Shown: in pieces, positions 34,011 to 46,097 of the stretch
How positions within the stretch are numbered: position 1 is the stretch's first letter
Layout: each line of letters opens with the position of its first letter
NCBI GenBank assembly: GCA_031310005.1
Contig: CM062380.1
Location: 1,984,001-2,048,000 of the forward strand
Reading direction: 5' to 3'
Length of the DNA: 64,000 bases
Source: Dactylellina haptotyla
Taxonomy: Eukaryota; Ascomycota; Orbiliomycetes; Orbiliales; Orbiliaceae
Notes under the pieces: generated by a model
Told to the model about the DNA's origin: nothing
The model's input: only the letters and a program-made list of their open reading frames with translations
Database searches by the model: none
Made by a program: the position numbers and the translations under genes

Positions 34011-36508
34011 TTAAACAACCGAGAAAGTGGCAGTACCGAAGATGTCAATTGGGCTGTTACCAACTGCCACCTCAAAGTCTCCCCTCTCGACCTCGTATTG
34101 CATCGCAAGATTCCAAAGTCCCAAGTCCGAAACTGGAATCTGAATGCGAACGTTCTTGGTCTCACCGGCCTTCAACATGACCTTAGAGAATCCCTTCAGC
34201 AGTTGGTTGGGCGTGACAACGCTGCTGACCAGATCCCGGATATAAACCTGCACGACTTCCTGCCCATCGCGGTCACCGGTGTTGGTGACATCAACGATGG
34301 CGGTAATGGTCGCAGTCGTTTGCGCCTCCGCGTATGGAATTGTCTTCTTGTTCAACTTGACGTTGCTGAACTTGAAGGTGGTGTAAGACCTTCCGAATCC
34401 GAAGGTGTACCATGGCACTGGGTTGTTCAAGACGTAGTTATGTCCGAAAACCAGTGTTCCGTTCTCATACTCCTTACCCGGATCTGGCCAGCTGCGAGCA
34501 GAGTTAAGGTAGTCGTAGAATGCTGGGGCGGTACCGATATCGTGAGGGAAAGAAACCGAAAGCTTTCCGGACGGATTGTAGTCACCGAACAGGACATCAG
34601 CGAGAGCATTGCCACCTTGCTCGGATGGGTAGAATTGTTGGACCAAAGCAGAAGTGTAGTTCGCGATCCAGTCCTCGGTGATTGGTTTACCGGAGGAGAA
34701 GACGACGACTGTTGGTTTTCCGGTATCAGCAATAGCTCTAACGAGCTTGCTCTGGGCACCGACCAAGTTGAGGGAGTGCACATCAACGTGTTCACCGGTG
34801 GTAGCATTGAGACCTTGCCAGAGTTCATTCTGATCTCTAGACCAGGTACCCACGACGACAACGGCTACATCAGCGGATTCTGCGGCAGAGATCGCTTCTG
34901 GGAAACCGGACTCATCATTAGACCAACGCTCACACCCCTTGGCGTACACAACCTTATCTGCTCCAATAGCCGCCTTGATACCATCATATGGAGTCACACC
35001 GCGGAGGGAAGATTTGAATGGGACGTAGTCTCCGTACTATATGGAAATTACTGTTAGTGGGATAAACATCTAACCCGTGTATTAGGACTCTAGACTTACG
35101 TTCATGAAGCCATGGGCCATGGGCCCAATAACGGCAACCTTAGCGGACTTGGAAAGGGGAAGAGTCTTTTCATGGTTCTCAAGGAGAACAATGGATTCTC
35201 GGTCCAACTCACGAGCGACAGCAACATTTCTGTCAGTGTGGACTTCTCGATCGAGTTTAGTGGATGGTACCGATCCGTATGGATTTTCGAACAATCCAAT
35301 AGCAAACTTAGCACGGAGCTGTCTAGCAACAGCAGTATCGACAACTGCCATGTCAAGCTGTCCAGCCTTCGTCAAGTTGGCAATTGACCTGAAGTTAAAC
35401 GAACCACCACCCATCTCAACATCGTTACCAGCCTCCAAGATCTTCTTTGTGATACATTCCCGACCAGCTTGGGTTGTCTTTGCTGGGCATAGTTTGAAAG
35501 CATCTGCCAAACGATCCGTTGCACCAGCATCACTCATAACGTAGTACTTGTAGCCCCATTCATTTCTCAGAATATCCGTGAGAACGTGATGGTCAGCGAC
35601 AGTCGGTACTCCATCATAGGAGGTATAGCCGGACATGATAGCCATAGCACCTCCCTCCACAATTGGCTTCTTGAAGGCATGTAGCCAAGTGGTTCTTAAT
35701 TCTCTCTCTCCACCGTGGACTGGACCAGTATTAACACCACCCTCTGGATTGCTAGCACCAACAAAATGCTTAATCATAGCGGAAACGTGGCGGTTTTGGA
35801 ATCCCTCAACGAGGCTGGTAGTAATTTCTGCTGCCAAAAATGAGTCCTCGGAGACGCACTCTTCAACACGACCGAATCGAAGTTCACGAGCCAAGTCTGC
35901 AACTGGAGCAAACAACTGGCTGACACCGAACGCAATCGCTTCTTTTCCGATGACATCGGCAGCCTTCTTAACTAAGTCAGGATTGAAGGAGCATCCGAAA
36001 GCAATAGGAGAGTTGAATATAGTTGCATTGGGCAACAAGAACCCGTGGATACCTTCGGTTTGAACGAATGCTGGAATACCAAGGCGAGTCTCCTCAACTA
36101 GATATTTCTGTCCGCGTTTAATGTTGTCGGCCATCCAGTCCCATGGGATAGGGAATCCGACGTAGAAGGAACCTTGTTTGTACTCGAAGTTGACTTCCAA
36201 TGCGGTCCTATTGTATGCGCCAGTGTTGATGTTAAGCCAATTTGACATATCACCTGCACAGAAATCGTATCAGTCATATTGTTACGTGCTCATTCTTAGA
36301 TTCTATACTCTGCATTGAGCTCACCTTGCATCAATTGACCAATCTTCTCATCCAACGTCATCCTTCCGACCAAGTCTGCGACTCTGTCGTCGATGCTCGC
36401 AGTTGGGTCCTTGTAGACAGCGCCCTCTAAACCGGACCCTTGAGGAACGGCATGGGTAAGCTGGACCGCTGCAAGAAGCAGCCCACCAGTAAGAGTTGAT
36501 ACACGCAT
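34011..36508 (-). CDS. secreted glycoside hydrolase family 3 beta-glucosidase
   Basis: Extracellular beta-glucosidase or related exo-glycosidase acting on plant or fungal wall glucans. Exons 36325-36508, 35100-36253 and 34011-35036 join in phase to 787 residues. A signal peptide ([20 protein letters not shown], cleavage near residue 20) is followed by [20 protein letters not shown], the KHF element (about 223-225), HGGERELR, and the catalytic nucleophile Asp near 303 in [13 protein letters not shown]. The second domain has [14 protein letters not shown] and [11 protein letters not shown]; the C-terminal fibronectin-III-like domain has [30 protein letters not shown] and [17 protein letters not shown]. 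Several N-glycosylation sequons are present. Specificity within GH3 (glucosidase versus xylosidase) is not settled by sequence alone. Confidence 0.94.
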
Positions 36509-38349
36509 TTTTTGGACAGGCTATCGATGCTCCAGCAAGTTGCCGTTGCTATAGCTATAGTTGCAGTGAAGATCGGGACTTTTCATGGGATAGCTGGCAA
36601 CTACCCTTCTCTTTATACCCTCCCCCATTTCGCCCTGTCCTTCCGATCTCAAAAAACAATAGGAGAGCTTAAGTGAAATGAGATCGGAGCTTCCTGGTCT
36701 TTCATCCAAGACAGCGGGGAAGGATGGTCAAGTTTCTTTAGCCATTCAGCCGATATCCGTGGAGTCGACGCGATACTGATTCGACCGATTGCTTCCAGAG
36801 CGACAAATTTACGAGGACATGGTCTTTGTACCCTGCAGATCATTTCCCTGGTGATATAGATGCGACTTGAGAGTTGCCGAAATATATAAGCTGGGGAGGA
36901 AATATATGGACCTGCGTCAATATTATACCATACATCTGTAGGATGGGCTCCCATCCCAGACGGAAACGAGGTACCTGAAGAAAATAAACCTGGTGTGTGG
37001 TAATTTGCGTACCAATCACCAACGGAGTGCGGATTCGTGGAAATGGAGTTACTCCGTGATGTACCAACACCATAATCCCTGTTGTATTTGTTCAGTGGAA
37101 TTACCCCCATGGGTGATGGTCCAACCCTGGACATCGAATCGTGGTGGCTTCGGATCAACTCGCCCCGCAAAATAGCTTAAAAGGAAGTAGCCGAGAACGC
37201 CTCTGCCTTTTGAAATCAGACTTAAAGCTGCCCCATTTCCGAAGCGATTACTTGAATAGAACACTTCGAACGAAGCCATGGCGCCTTCTGTGATGTTCCG
37301 TGGTTCAGTCCCCGTTTTGCCTAATCCCATGACGTCTTTTAGCCATCCAGACTGTCAATGCGGTGTGGTGTTCGCGGAGATATGTTGCATCTCACGGCGT
37401 CCGGCTCCACCTTGAAAGTCCGCTAGGTTATATATCAGGCTATTTCCTGCAAATTTCGCTAGGCTACATATCTCTGATATAAACCTCGCCTGGTCTCTTC
37501 ACCTTGGAAAGAGGTTAACGGTACCAAAATATCGACCCTCGTGCGGATAGATATGCCGAAACCTAGTGCCCTCTTCACCAATGCAGTTATCCGATTTTGC
37601 CAATGGTCAATCCTTAAGCGGTAGAACGGCATATCTCACTCCGAGGTTCGAGGCTTGGTCGAGTGGATATCGATATCATATATTCTAATATTATTTTGTT
37701 CAAATGGGACTATACATTTTCCATATATATATACGATGCACAATATAGAGAGGTGGCACAACGGTTTATATTTACCAGCATACCGCTGTTGTCTGGTTTC
37801 AACACAAGTTATCGAATCTCTTTGAGGCACCTTGAGATAGAATTTAATTGTCTTGTAAACCAGACACTGGAACGCGAGGCTCAGTTTCCTATATTCCCAC
37901 GTGCCATAGCAGATATTATGATTGCGCAATTATGATTTAGTTGATGTTATAGGCTGGTAGGATAAATACCAAGTAATCGTTCCTAGTAGATGCTCGAGAA
38001 TTGTGTATATATATCATCCTGATAGACCACTCATATCGTGATCCTGTGCAGGTGGCCAGCACTATGAACATATATCGATTCAAATAAAATTCAATTTCTT
38101 CCTAAACATTGCAGTATACTGCCAAATTCTAATCCTATATTATCAATATTAACATCCAGAAATTTGAGAAAACAGTAGCCTCGAAATCATGTTCTATGGC
38201 CTATGGCCCCTTAACCTGAGTCCGGTCGGATTCGATCCAGTATTCTCCAACACAAGTTTGACCAAAGACAGGCGAAACGTTCGGACGCAAAAAGAAACAT
38301 GAAACATGAAAAAATAAAATCTACGATTGAAGCAAAAGAAGAAGTTCTC
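36509..38349. promoter_or_regulatory. 1.8 kb upstream region of the GH3 gene
   Basis: No gene is supported. The part next to the GH3 start is its promoter; the part from about 37660 to 38180 is very AT-rich. Open frames of up to 173 codons have no family resemblance. I found no transposon ends. Confidence 0.5.
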
Positions 38350-38446
38350 TGATCGCGACGAGGATCGAACTCGCAATCTTCAGTGGATGACATCCGGCCG
38401 TAGCTGAATACCGAAAACTGACGCCTTGCCATTAGGCCACGCGACC
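38350..38446 (-). tRNA. tRNA-Arg(TCG) with 25-nt intron
   Basis: On the minus strand the ends GGTCGCG and CGCGATC form a seven-pair acceptor stem with one G-T pair. A D-arm (GGCCTAATGGCAAGGC), an anticodon stem TCAGT/ACTGA and a T-arm with TTCGATC follow. The anticodon TCG is at 38412-38414, giving arginine (codon CGA). A 25-nt intron (38386-38410) sits after position 37, the standard place for nuclear tRNA introns. The spliced RNA is 72 nt before CCA addition. Confidence 0.93.
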
Positions 38447-39050
38447 AATGATACCTTCTTGACTTTGTAATGTTTTATATAACGCTTCTCCCAATAGTTC
38501 CTGCACGTTTGCCATCTGTATATTCCAATTTGTAGAATGTGCACGGCGCCAAATGTGCTCCGCCGGTGAAGTGTTTAGTACAAGACTAGCCAAATACAGA
38601 CTACTGAGGTCTTATAAATCTTGGGCTTTTCGTACGGCTTCTCGGAGCGCCCATTCAATGTAGCCTCGAGGCGAGACGCTGACCGAGTTTGGCGGATCGC
38701 ATATGCGCGCATTTTGATCTCATACTGCATTTGAAGAAATTATATTGGCTTGTGAGCAATTTATAGAAATCACAAACTTTGGGGCATCAAAACCTCGGTG
38801 CTACTACCTCCATCAGACATTTGGCCGAGCTCCGACGTTTGCCCTCGCCACGACTGAAATCAGTCGTGAATAGGATATTTCAGCTTCAAGAATTTTACAG
38901 TTCAAATATCAGCTCGTTGTTGCGGGGATTCCAACAGACTCAACACACGCTATAAATTGCCCAACTCCCAAGTACTCCTCGAACGTTTTGAAACTTCCGC
39001 CTAGAACATCTCTCCTTTATTTCTCGAGATCAAAAAACCCAACCGCTAAA
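38447..39050. promoter_or_regulatory. upstream region of the deoxyribose-phosphate aldolase gene
   Basis: About 600 bp between the divergent tRNA gene and the aldolase start. No further gene is seen; it presumably holds the aldolase promoter. An in-frame ATG at 38988 would add 21 residues, but the later start fits the family. Confidence 0.5.
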
Positions 39051-39842
39051 ATGTCGGCAGGTACGATCAAAGTAACTTATACCCAACTTTCGAAAATGAT
39101 CGATCATTCCCTCCTTCACCCGACAATGACAGACCAAGATATCCTGGCTGGCCTCAAAATTGCACGGGACTACAACGTTGCCACAGCTTGCGTAAAACCC
39201 TACCTCATACCACTTGCGAAAAAGGAACTAGCGGGTACAGATGTTCTCGTTTGTCCAGTCGTTGGTTTCCCACACGGAAGCTCCACAACAGAAGTTAAAG
39301 TCTTCGAAGCAGAAGCCGCTGCCAAAGCTGGCGGTCAGGAAATCGATATGGTTATTAATATCGGAAAGGCACTCGGTGGTGAATGGGACTACGTCTCGGA
39401 CGAGATTCGTCAGATCAATGAGGTAGTTGTCAAACACGGTGCTATCCTGAAGGTCATTTTTGAGAATGACTACCTCCAAGAAGAACACATAATCAAACTA
39501 TGTGAGGTATGTTCGGACTTGAAGGTAGCTTTCGTCAAGACGTCAACAGGGTACGGTTTCGTGAAGCAGCCCAACGGAATGTACAACTACAAGGGTGCTA
39601 CAGTACCTCATTTAAAGCTCATGAGGAAACATTCTGCCCCCGAAGTTCAGATCAAAGCGGCTGGTGGTGTCAGAACGTTGGACGACTTGCTCTATGTGAT
39701 GTCTCTAGGGGTTACCCGGATTGGTGCCACTGCCACAATTTCTATTCTCGAGGATGCGAAGAAAAGGGGAATCGGAGAGGATCCTGTGGAAATTCCTTTG
39801 GTCCCCATGGCTGGTGCGAGTGATGAAGGCGGTGCTTACTAG
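39051..39842 (+). CDS. deoxyribose-phosphate aldolase (DeoC)
   Basis: Class I aldolase that splits 2-deoxyribose 5-phosphate into glyceraldehyde 3-phosphate and acetaldehyde, allowing use of deoxynucleosides. Single exon of 263 residues from the ATG at 39051. Conserved elements are IDHSLLHPT, VVGFPHGSS, EIDMVINIG with the proton-relay Asp99, the Schiff-base Lys163 in FVKTSTGYG, and the second catalytic Lys202 in IKAAGGVRT, followed by a GATATISIL phosphate-binding region. All catalytic residues are intact. The frame opens 21 codons earlier at 38988, which could add a short basic extension, but the later ATG has good context and the usual N-terminus. Confidence 0.96.
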   Translation: MSAGTIKVTYTQLSKMIDHSLLHPTMTDQDILAGLKIARDYNVATACVKPYLIPLAKKELAGTDVLVCPVVGFPHGSSTTEVKVFEAEAAAKAGGQEIDMVINIGKALGGEWDYVSDEIRQINEVVVKHGAILKVIFENDYLQEEHIIKLCEVCSDLKVAFVKTSTGYGFVKQPNGMYNYKGATVPHLKLMRKHSAPEVQIKAAGGVRTLDDLLYVMSLGVTRIGATATISILEDAKKRGIGEDPVEIPLVPMAGASDEGGAY

Positions 39843-40439
39843 ATTGCTCTCTCTTCATTCAAAATTTACCCGATGTTCAGCCTTTCAGGTCGACATTTAA
39901 GCCTTTGTTTGGAAATACTGTGCTGATATTGGTATTTAAAAGGGTTTTATCTTTGCACTGCCAACCGTTAACCCCGAGCTCCTCGTATCACATGTTTTGC
40001 ATTAAAAAATATATTAATTATCTACTTATATAACCATTTGTCTCGCAAGGCCAGATGCCGTACTGGTCCCACAAAGTATAACCACCTTCATTTCGTAGCT
40101 CATGTGGTCAGCTGGACCACGTAAAATTGAGATCTTTCATACCAATCGTAAATCCAATCGATGGAACGGCCGTAACTAAATTTAGTCACGGATAGTCCAA
40201 TGGTGGGTAAGTTTCCACTGTTGCCTCAGAACTCAGAGGCCATCGTTCTCTCCAGAAGCGTGTGAATGCTAAAAAAAAACGACTGCTCATCGTTACAACA
40301 AAAAAGAAGAGAAAAATAAACCGCTAAAGATGCCCGTAACCAAATGAAAGCAGCATCTCAGACACCCATAAATAATAGACAAAGATAGAAAATAAAAATG
40401 AAAGCATAACTACAAGTAACACAATATTTTAAACACATC
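39843..40439. other. convergent intergenic region aldolase / rhodopsin-like gene
   Basis: About 600 bp of 3' flanks, AT-rich with A-runs. No gene is seen. Confidence 0.55.
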
Positions 40440-41978
40440 CTAAATCCAGCCTCCGGACTTCGGCTTCAGAGTTCCTCTAAAATGGTGTGATTCAACAGTG
40501 ACGTGCGTAGTTCTCGTTATCTCGATCGCGCTCGGGCGGCCAAACGTATCCGCAGGGGATCTGTCACCAGCTGCTGATGATGGCGAGTAAGTTTCTGTTG
40601 GTAATTGTTCTTGAGACCCGGCCAATGAAAACTGCTGAAGTGGTAATTCCATAGACTCGCGACCATCTGATGAATTGCCGCTATTTGGTTGGTCGTTGTG
40701 CGATGTTTCCGCGATATCTTCTGGTCGAAGCTCTACTCGACTCGAGCCACGCGAATGGGTTGGTTTTATTCTAGTTTGAACTTGTAGCTCATGTCCTCTC
40801 GCTTGTTCTTCGTCAAGGATCGCACTATTAAGAGTATCGTTGTTTGTAGAATTCCATTTACCGGATGAACTCTTGGAGAATAACTTCCCGCCCGATTTGA
40901 CGATCTCGAAGACACTAGTGGGCTCACCTCGTCTTCTCGATATTCTTCCTCGTACTGGTGGAGTCATATTCTGACCCACACTTGGATGGAACTTGTCGAA
41001 TTTTGGCCAGATTCTGGTTATCAGTGGTTTGATCCCTGGTGCACAGGCACATACGACTGCTAGGTGTGCTTCTAGCGCAACATATACCCATAAATCATAG
41101 CCGTACCCTATGCCGTAAAAATTGGTTAGTATCCTTTGCAAGCATCACTAGTTGTCAAGGGTGTACTTCTACTCACAACTAGCATCGAAAGCCTCAAAGG
41201 CAGTGATCGTCTTCCACAACCTTAGGACCGCAGCAATAGTAGCGACCGTCCATAGAGCGAAAATCAATACACAAGACCACTTTTGCCGTGTCGGCATGTG
41301 CAAATTCCATATTGTTGGAATCGGTAGGAACAACACGATGATATCTGTCAGGATATTCAACGAACATGTTGTATATTGGAGAATTCTGATTGTGAATGGA
41401 GAGAAGCATTTCATGCCTGGTGTGCGGAAATATGTATCCCAGTAAAGATGCGGTGGGAAACAAGAGAGGATAAGCGGTATCATAAGTCCCAATGTCCATA
41501 GGGTCACAAATCCGATCGTAACCATAACCCAGAATCGTAAACCTGACGGCGCAAACCGCAAGTACGAAATGAGGATTGACAATTTCGTGAGAAGACAGCA
41601 CGCTGCCATGCAGGTTTGTACTATGTACCCGCTGATTGTCAACTTTCTCGCATCTTCAAGTCGAAAATCCCATACATGTAGCCCCCAGCCAGCGTCTAGG
41701 CTGATTATTTCGGCTATTGTTAGAATCACCGCTGCCAGGTACGCTGGGATTATCAGAATATCATCGTGGCCGAACTTTCGGACAACAAATACTCTAGTGT
41801 ATGTTCTGAACACTGTCGCTAATGTCGACACGCTGAGCAAGACTGATACTATAGGAATCAGATAATGGCCCCTCCTCTCAGGGTTGATAGTATTCGCCGG
41901 AGGAAATGATAATCGCTCCTCCAGTTTGATCGCATAGTATCCAATGACTATGTAAATTGAGCTCGGATCTAAACTCAT
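40440..41978 (-). CDS. fungal rhodopsin-like (Pth11-related) seven-helix membrane protein
   Basis: Integral plasma-membrane protein of the large fungal family that contains Pth11-like candidate receptors; the ligand is unknown. Two exons, 41177-41978 and 40440-41107, join in phase (FDAS-WYGYDLW) to 489 residues. Seven hydrophobic segments are seen: HYLIPIVSVLLSVSTLATVF, the DDILIIPAYLAAVILTIAEI helix, an ISGYIVQTCMAACCLLTKLS helix, WVMVTIGFVTLWTLGLMIPL, a helix around LNILTDIIVLFLPIPTIW, SCVLIFALWTVATIAAVLRL, and VALEAHLAVVCACAPGIKPL in exon 2. Family hallmarks are RxYTRVFVVRKFGHDD after the first helix, 'LPIP' in the fifth and 'CACAPGIKPL' in the seventh. No CFEM domain is present. The 190-residue tail is cytosolic and Ser/Arg-rich. 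Confidence 0.88.
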
Positions 41979-44920
41979 TGTTTTTAAAATATAGTTGTTT
42001 TTAGGAAGCCGCCTGGGAACATTAAGAGATGAATCCGAATATACAGGGAGGACGTAGATCGAACAGCGGGTGGACAGAGACCCAAGAAGATATATTAGGA
42101 TGTCCGAGAACTTAAAAGTTGAACCATATAGTTCTAGAATTCTATCTCAGGAAGGAGCATCTGAAGGATTGGTATTGGGATGTTGGATGTATATTAATTG
42201 GAGAGTCATGCAGCGGGTGGTCTAGATAATATCTCTAATTGAATCTCATTTTCTTTTGATCCGGGTACGCCATGCTTGCAGGTAACTGGACAAGTGCGCG
42301 ACCAAGCATCCTGCCGAACCCGACGCTTTGAGAGACAGCTGTAGGACAGGTCCCCCTCCTCCTCAAAAAACAAACTATAAGGTTCTCGGTTTGGTAATTG
42401 ATTCGAAGAAAAAACGAATATTATTTCGTCCATTCCTCTTGTGTGTCGGTTGTCTGGGATCGAAATTCTGAGTTGCAACTTGGTACGGAGAGCAGGTTTC
42501 CCTACTTTCCCTGCATACGCTTATACGAGCATCCCCACAACGGGGGCCGGGTGGGATTCTTTCCTTGTCTTGGGCAGGAGACTTTTTGTTCGCGGTAAAC
42601 AGCAGACGTAATAGAATATCTGCAAGATACCCGGTAACGAGCCCTGAAAATTAACACACCTGCAATCCCTTCCAGGCGAAAGGCGCCGTATTCAGTGATA
42701 TGTGAGTGATCATGAGGAAGTGAGTTTGCATTAGAGTTGGCAACCCCCCTGTCAGTTCCTCTGCGGTCGTGGTGTGTGAGCCTTCCAGCCTACTCGAAAG
42801 TGCCGGGATGTTTCTATGTATGTCTACAATCTCATGGGGCTTGTCTCACCTTTTCCTCTAGCCTACTCCTTAATATTCGGAGGATTTTGGCGTGTTCGCC
42901 AGGCTGCGGCGGGCAAACGGTGCGTCCTTCATGGGGAAGAACGCTCCACTAGGCGATAAGTCAGCCATCACCACTATTATTTGAGTGGGTGGCGCACCTT
43001 CGCTGCGAGATTTCTCAGATTCGGCCGAAGATGCGGAAGCCACAGGCAATATATCCAGAACTCTTCTATGGGGAAAAACAAGAAACGATGCTGAGAAGAT
43101 TTTGATTTCAATCCTGCGGAAATAGCCAGCAAGTGCCATAGCCCTTACATTGTCGATCTTCAAAACGTGAGAACGGCGACATTTGCATCCACGGTATGCC
43201 TATTTTGATAGACCTCCCAGCAGGCTGGGGAAGTCGTATCAAACACATATTCGACAGCAATGCAATATTATGTGTATCATGTCGGAATACGCTGGGCCCA
43301 TGGGACGCCAGCACCGGGATCGCATTGAAGGGCTGGGTCATCAAGCTGTCCACGAAAATGGATCGATTGTAGGTGCCCAGCCGACCGCCGACCAAATTCG
43401 GTCAACATTTGGAGAAGTCCAAGGGCACCAGTCAGCACGTCGCTTCAGATTTCGAATTGCAGGCCGGCCAGGTGTTGACCCTCTTGGAAACCCCACTCAA
43501 TCCAGAAAGATTGGACGAATTGCGATTCGCCTGTGTTCCCGAACGGACCACCAGGCGCTCCACTCACGGGAACCTAATTCTCAACGAAGGGGGGGGGGTT
43601 TCTTTCTTTCTGTATTTGCGATTCCTAAAGACACGAGCGGCGGTGGTGTTGATCAAAGGAACTCTGTGGGATTGAAACGGTCCCTAAACCTGGTTTAAGA
43701 TTTCCATTCTTCGTTGAGCTTAGCTCTTCGCTAAACCACACGAGCTAACGGCGCGGAAAAGCAGCCTCCCCTCGACTATTTATGGCAAGGAAACAAGGGT
43801 CTTGAACTCTGTCAACCGAGCGATTTGGGGTGGGCGAAGGAATTTCGTGACTGGACAACAGCCTCGAATGCGGCTGCAACATCACTGCAAGTTTTCTCTT
43901 CCTTTCCGTTTCATCTTGAAAAATTGTGCGACTGCCGAGGCACTGAAAAATAATTTTCCGCAATCAAGTTCAAATGTCAAGAAGAATATTCGAAATATAT
44001 ACAGACGGGTGTGCAGCAATCGTAGGCGCATATATGCGTTCGCCCACATTCTTCCGATAACCAGGCTGAGGGACCCACAATCCGTAGCAATCAAACGCAA
44101 TTGTGATAAATCAAATCAACCGTTGGACCTTCTTGGTACGCCTGCAACCACAGTCCCCGCACCAGCCCGTGTCCGAGTGTACCCACCGCCCTTTGCACTT
44201 CTTGAAGCCCCTCACTTCACCAAAACAAGCACCAAGCTTTTTCATCAGGCCCCACAGTGCGCACCATGACTTCCTTCTTTCATCAGATTGAAACATTTCA
44301 ATAGCAGAACCCTTGTATTGTCTCAGATGGAAGGGCTCAAGGGCTCTAACCTGATCATCGATGCAGAAGAAGAGGTTCCCGTCAGTGCTCGAAATAGTAA
44401 TATCGCCTCCTTGGTATCTTTGATATCTTGGTATCTTGCATCAAGAACTCCCACATGATATTTAAAGCAAGCGGACCGGAGTTAGCCAAAATAATAACTG
44501 TCAAGAGTGGCTTAGGCATCCAAGACGTTATATCTGTGGCTTGCATGTTGGGCTGGAGCAACCATGGGCAACTATGGCTCCTACTGTATATCTTTGACAT
44601 GTTTTAGATCGGGCAGCCAGCTATCACAAGCAGGCATCGCAATCGGTAATGACACATTTAGAAGCAATGTCTCTCATCGGGGTTATCGATTAGCATCGCA
44701 AGGTATTATTTGAGTCTGATGAGTTATTGACAACTTAAATGTGTTCAATTTTCTTATATTATATTATATTCAATCGTTCCCGGCGATTCCCTTGACGCTG
44801 GTTTCCAAATTTTCTCATGTCTCTCCTCCTAAGCTACAACATCGCCTATGACACCGCACATTTGCCACGAAAATAGGCGAGCCAGATATATGTCATCCAC
44901 AGGATTTAACTGGAGAGGAC
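41979..44920. other. 2.9 kb region without a supportable gene
   Basis: This contains the promoter of the rhodopsin-like gene at its left end and the 3' flank of the DUF7704-like gene at its right end. The one stretch that reads like degraded coding sequence is near 43160-43600 on the plus strand. A G-run occurs at 43590-43599. No transposon terminal repeats were recognised. Confidence 0.45.
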
Positions 44921-45460
44921 CTAACTCCACATCAGGAACGGTATAGGTTGCGTCCCCGATACCAACGGTAAGGTGTGCTGGTCCTTCTCTGATGTAGATA
45001 TGCGAGCAGCATCCCTCCTATCTCCAGTCCACCCATCCCAGCCGCCTAAAAATGCCAATCTCAAAAGCAGTGGAAGATAGCTCGGTGCAAATGTTTCCCA
45101 GTCTTCCTTTTTCGAAAAATCCCAGCCAAAGCCGATTCCGGTCGCTGTTCTCGCGACGTATAATCCGTAGAGATGAATTATATCGTTAACGAGCATTGCT
45201 ATAATTGCGACTTGCCATACTCTTTTGTCGTTCGTAACCCGCAGCAGGACAGCTTCGATAATGGCGAAGTGAACGTAAGAGGATGCGAGGTTCGTGAGAA
45301 CCAGTTGTGTGTTGGTCAGGATTGGGTCGTGGTTGCCTGGAATAACCTTGGAAAAATAGCTCTGCGGCGAGAGGTGTGTTAAGTAGGACCCACCTAGTGC
45401 AGAGATAGGCTCCAGGTAAAAGAATAGCAGGCGGTAAATTAGTCCGTACTGGCCCTCCAT
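44921..45460 (-). CDS. DUF7704-like small integral membrane protein
   Basis: Function unknown. The frame is open from 45577, but the ATG at 45460 (MEGQYGLIYRLLFFYLEPIS) gives the usual start for this fungal family, with 179 residues. Visible are IYRLLFFYLEPISALGGSYLTHLS (first helix), a middle with LTNLASSYVHFAIIEAVLLR, a third segment QVAIIAMLVNDIIHLYGLYV, and PSYLPLLLRLAFLGG (fourth). The 'PYRLxFxYxEPxS' opening and four helices recall DUF7704. The last 40 residues are not helical and may reflect a missed 3' intron, so the true C-terminus could differ. Confidence 0.65.
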   Translation of the reverse strand: MEGQYGLIYRLLFFYLEPISALGGSYLTHLSPQSYFSKVIPGNHDPILTNTQLVLTNLASSYVHFAIIEAVLLRVTNDKRVWQVAIIAMLVNDIIHLYGLYVARTATGIGFGWDFSKKEDWETFAPSYLPLLLRLAFLGGWDGWTGDRRDAARISTSEKDQHTLPLVSGTQPIPFLMWS

Positions 45461-46097
45461 GTTGTCTCTTCGTTGTGTATTGATTTTTAATCTTGGGACT
45501 GCTTTGTTATCGCGGGTTTTGTAGCTAGTAATCCCTTTTGAATACAGTATGCGAAACTTCGAAGACAGAGAGTTCATCCAACTGATTCTATATCATTCTA
45601 CTAGACAGACAGATCTCAGACTATAAATACACTTTTGTAGCCTGATCGAATGTTCATACCATTCACAAACCTTGGAAATCACGGATCAGTAAGGCTCGGT
45701 ATATACCGAAACGGGCGCGTAAGATCCCATCCTGGTAGTATGCTTACGGGTGGATTTGGTTGATGGTCATCCTAGCCTATGATGTAATTACCCGATTCGG
45801 CTCGTATAGTACCCACGATTCCTCAAAATACCACACTTCGGATCAGCAGACTTCATAATATTTTGGTCTATCCTATCATTTGATAGCTATTTTAAAATTC
45901 ATAAAAATACAGGATAAAGTATAGTAAAGGAATCAATAGGGTATCGTTGAGATCCAATTCGGCACTCGGATAAAAGGAGCCAGGAGATCCTAGATTCCGC
46001 TCAAAAGCCAAAATTGTTGAAATTATGTAAGGTCAAGTATTTACGGTTAACCCAGAAACCCCTCGGTCCCTAGGTCGCCTCTCCTCAATTATCATAT
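45461..46097. other. intergenic region upstream of the DUF7704-like gene
   Basis: About 640 bp, strongly AT-rich in the right half. It holds the promoter of the DUF7704-like gene and the 3' flank of the C1-THF synthase gene. No gene is seen. Confidence 0.5.

Noticed and set aside
34098-35057. 319-codon plus-strand frame
   Set aside because: Antisense to the third exon of the GH3 gene.
36509-38349. Transposon or decayed repeat in the AT-rich region upstream of GH3
   Set aside because: No terminal repeats, transposase motifs or target-site duplications could be seen; AT-richness alone is not enough.
38988-39050. Upstream in-frame start for the aldolase
   Set aside because: The added 21 residues have no family counterpart and the ATG at 39051 has the better context; kept only as an alternative.
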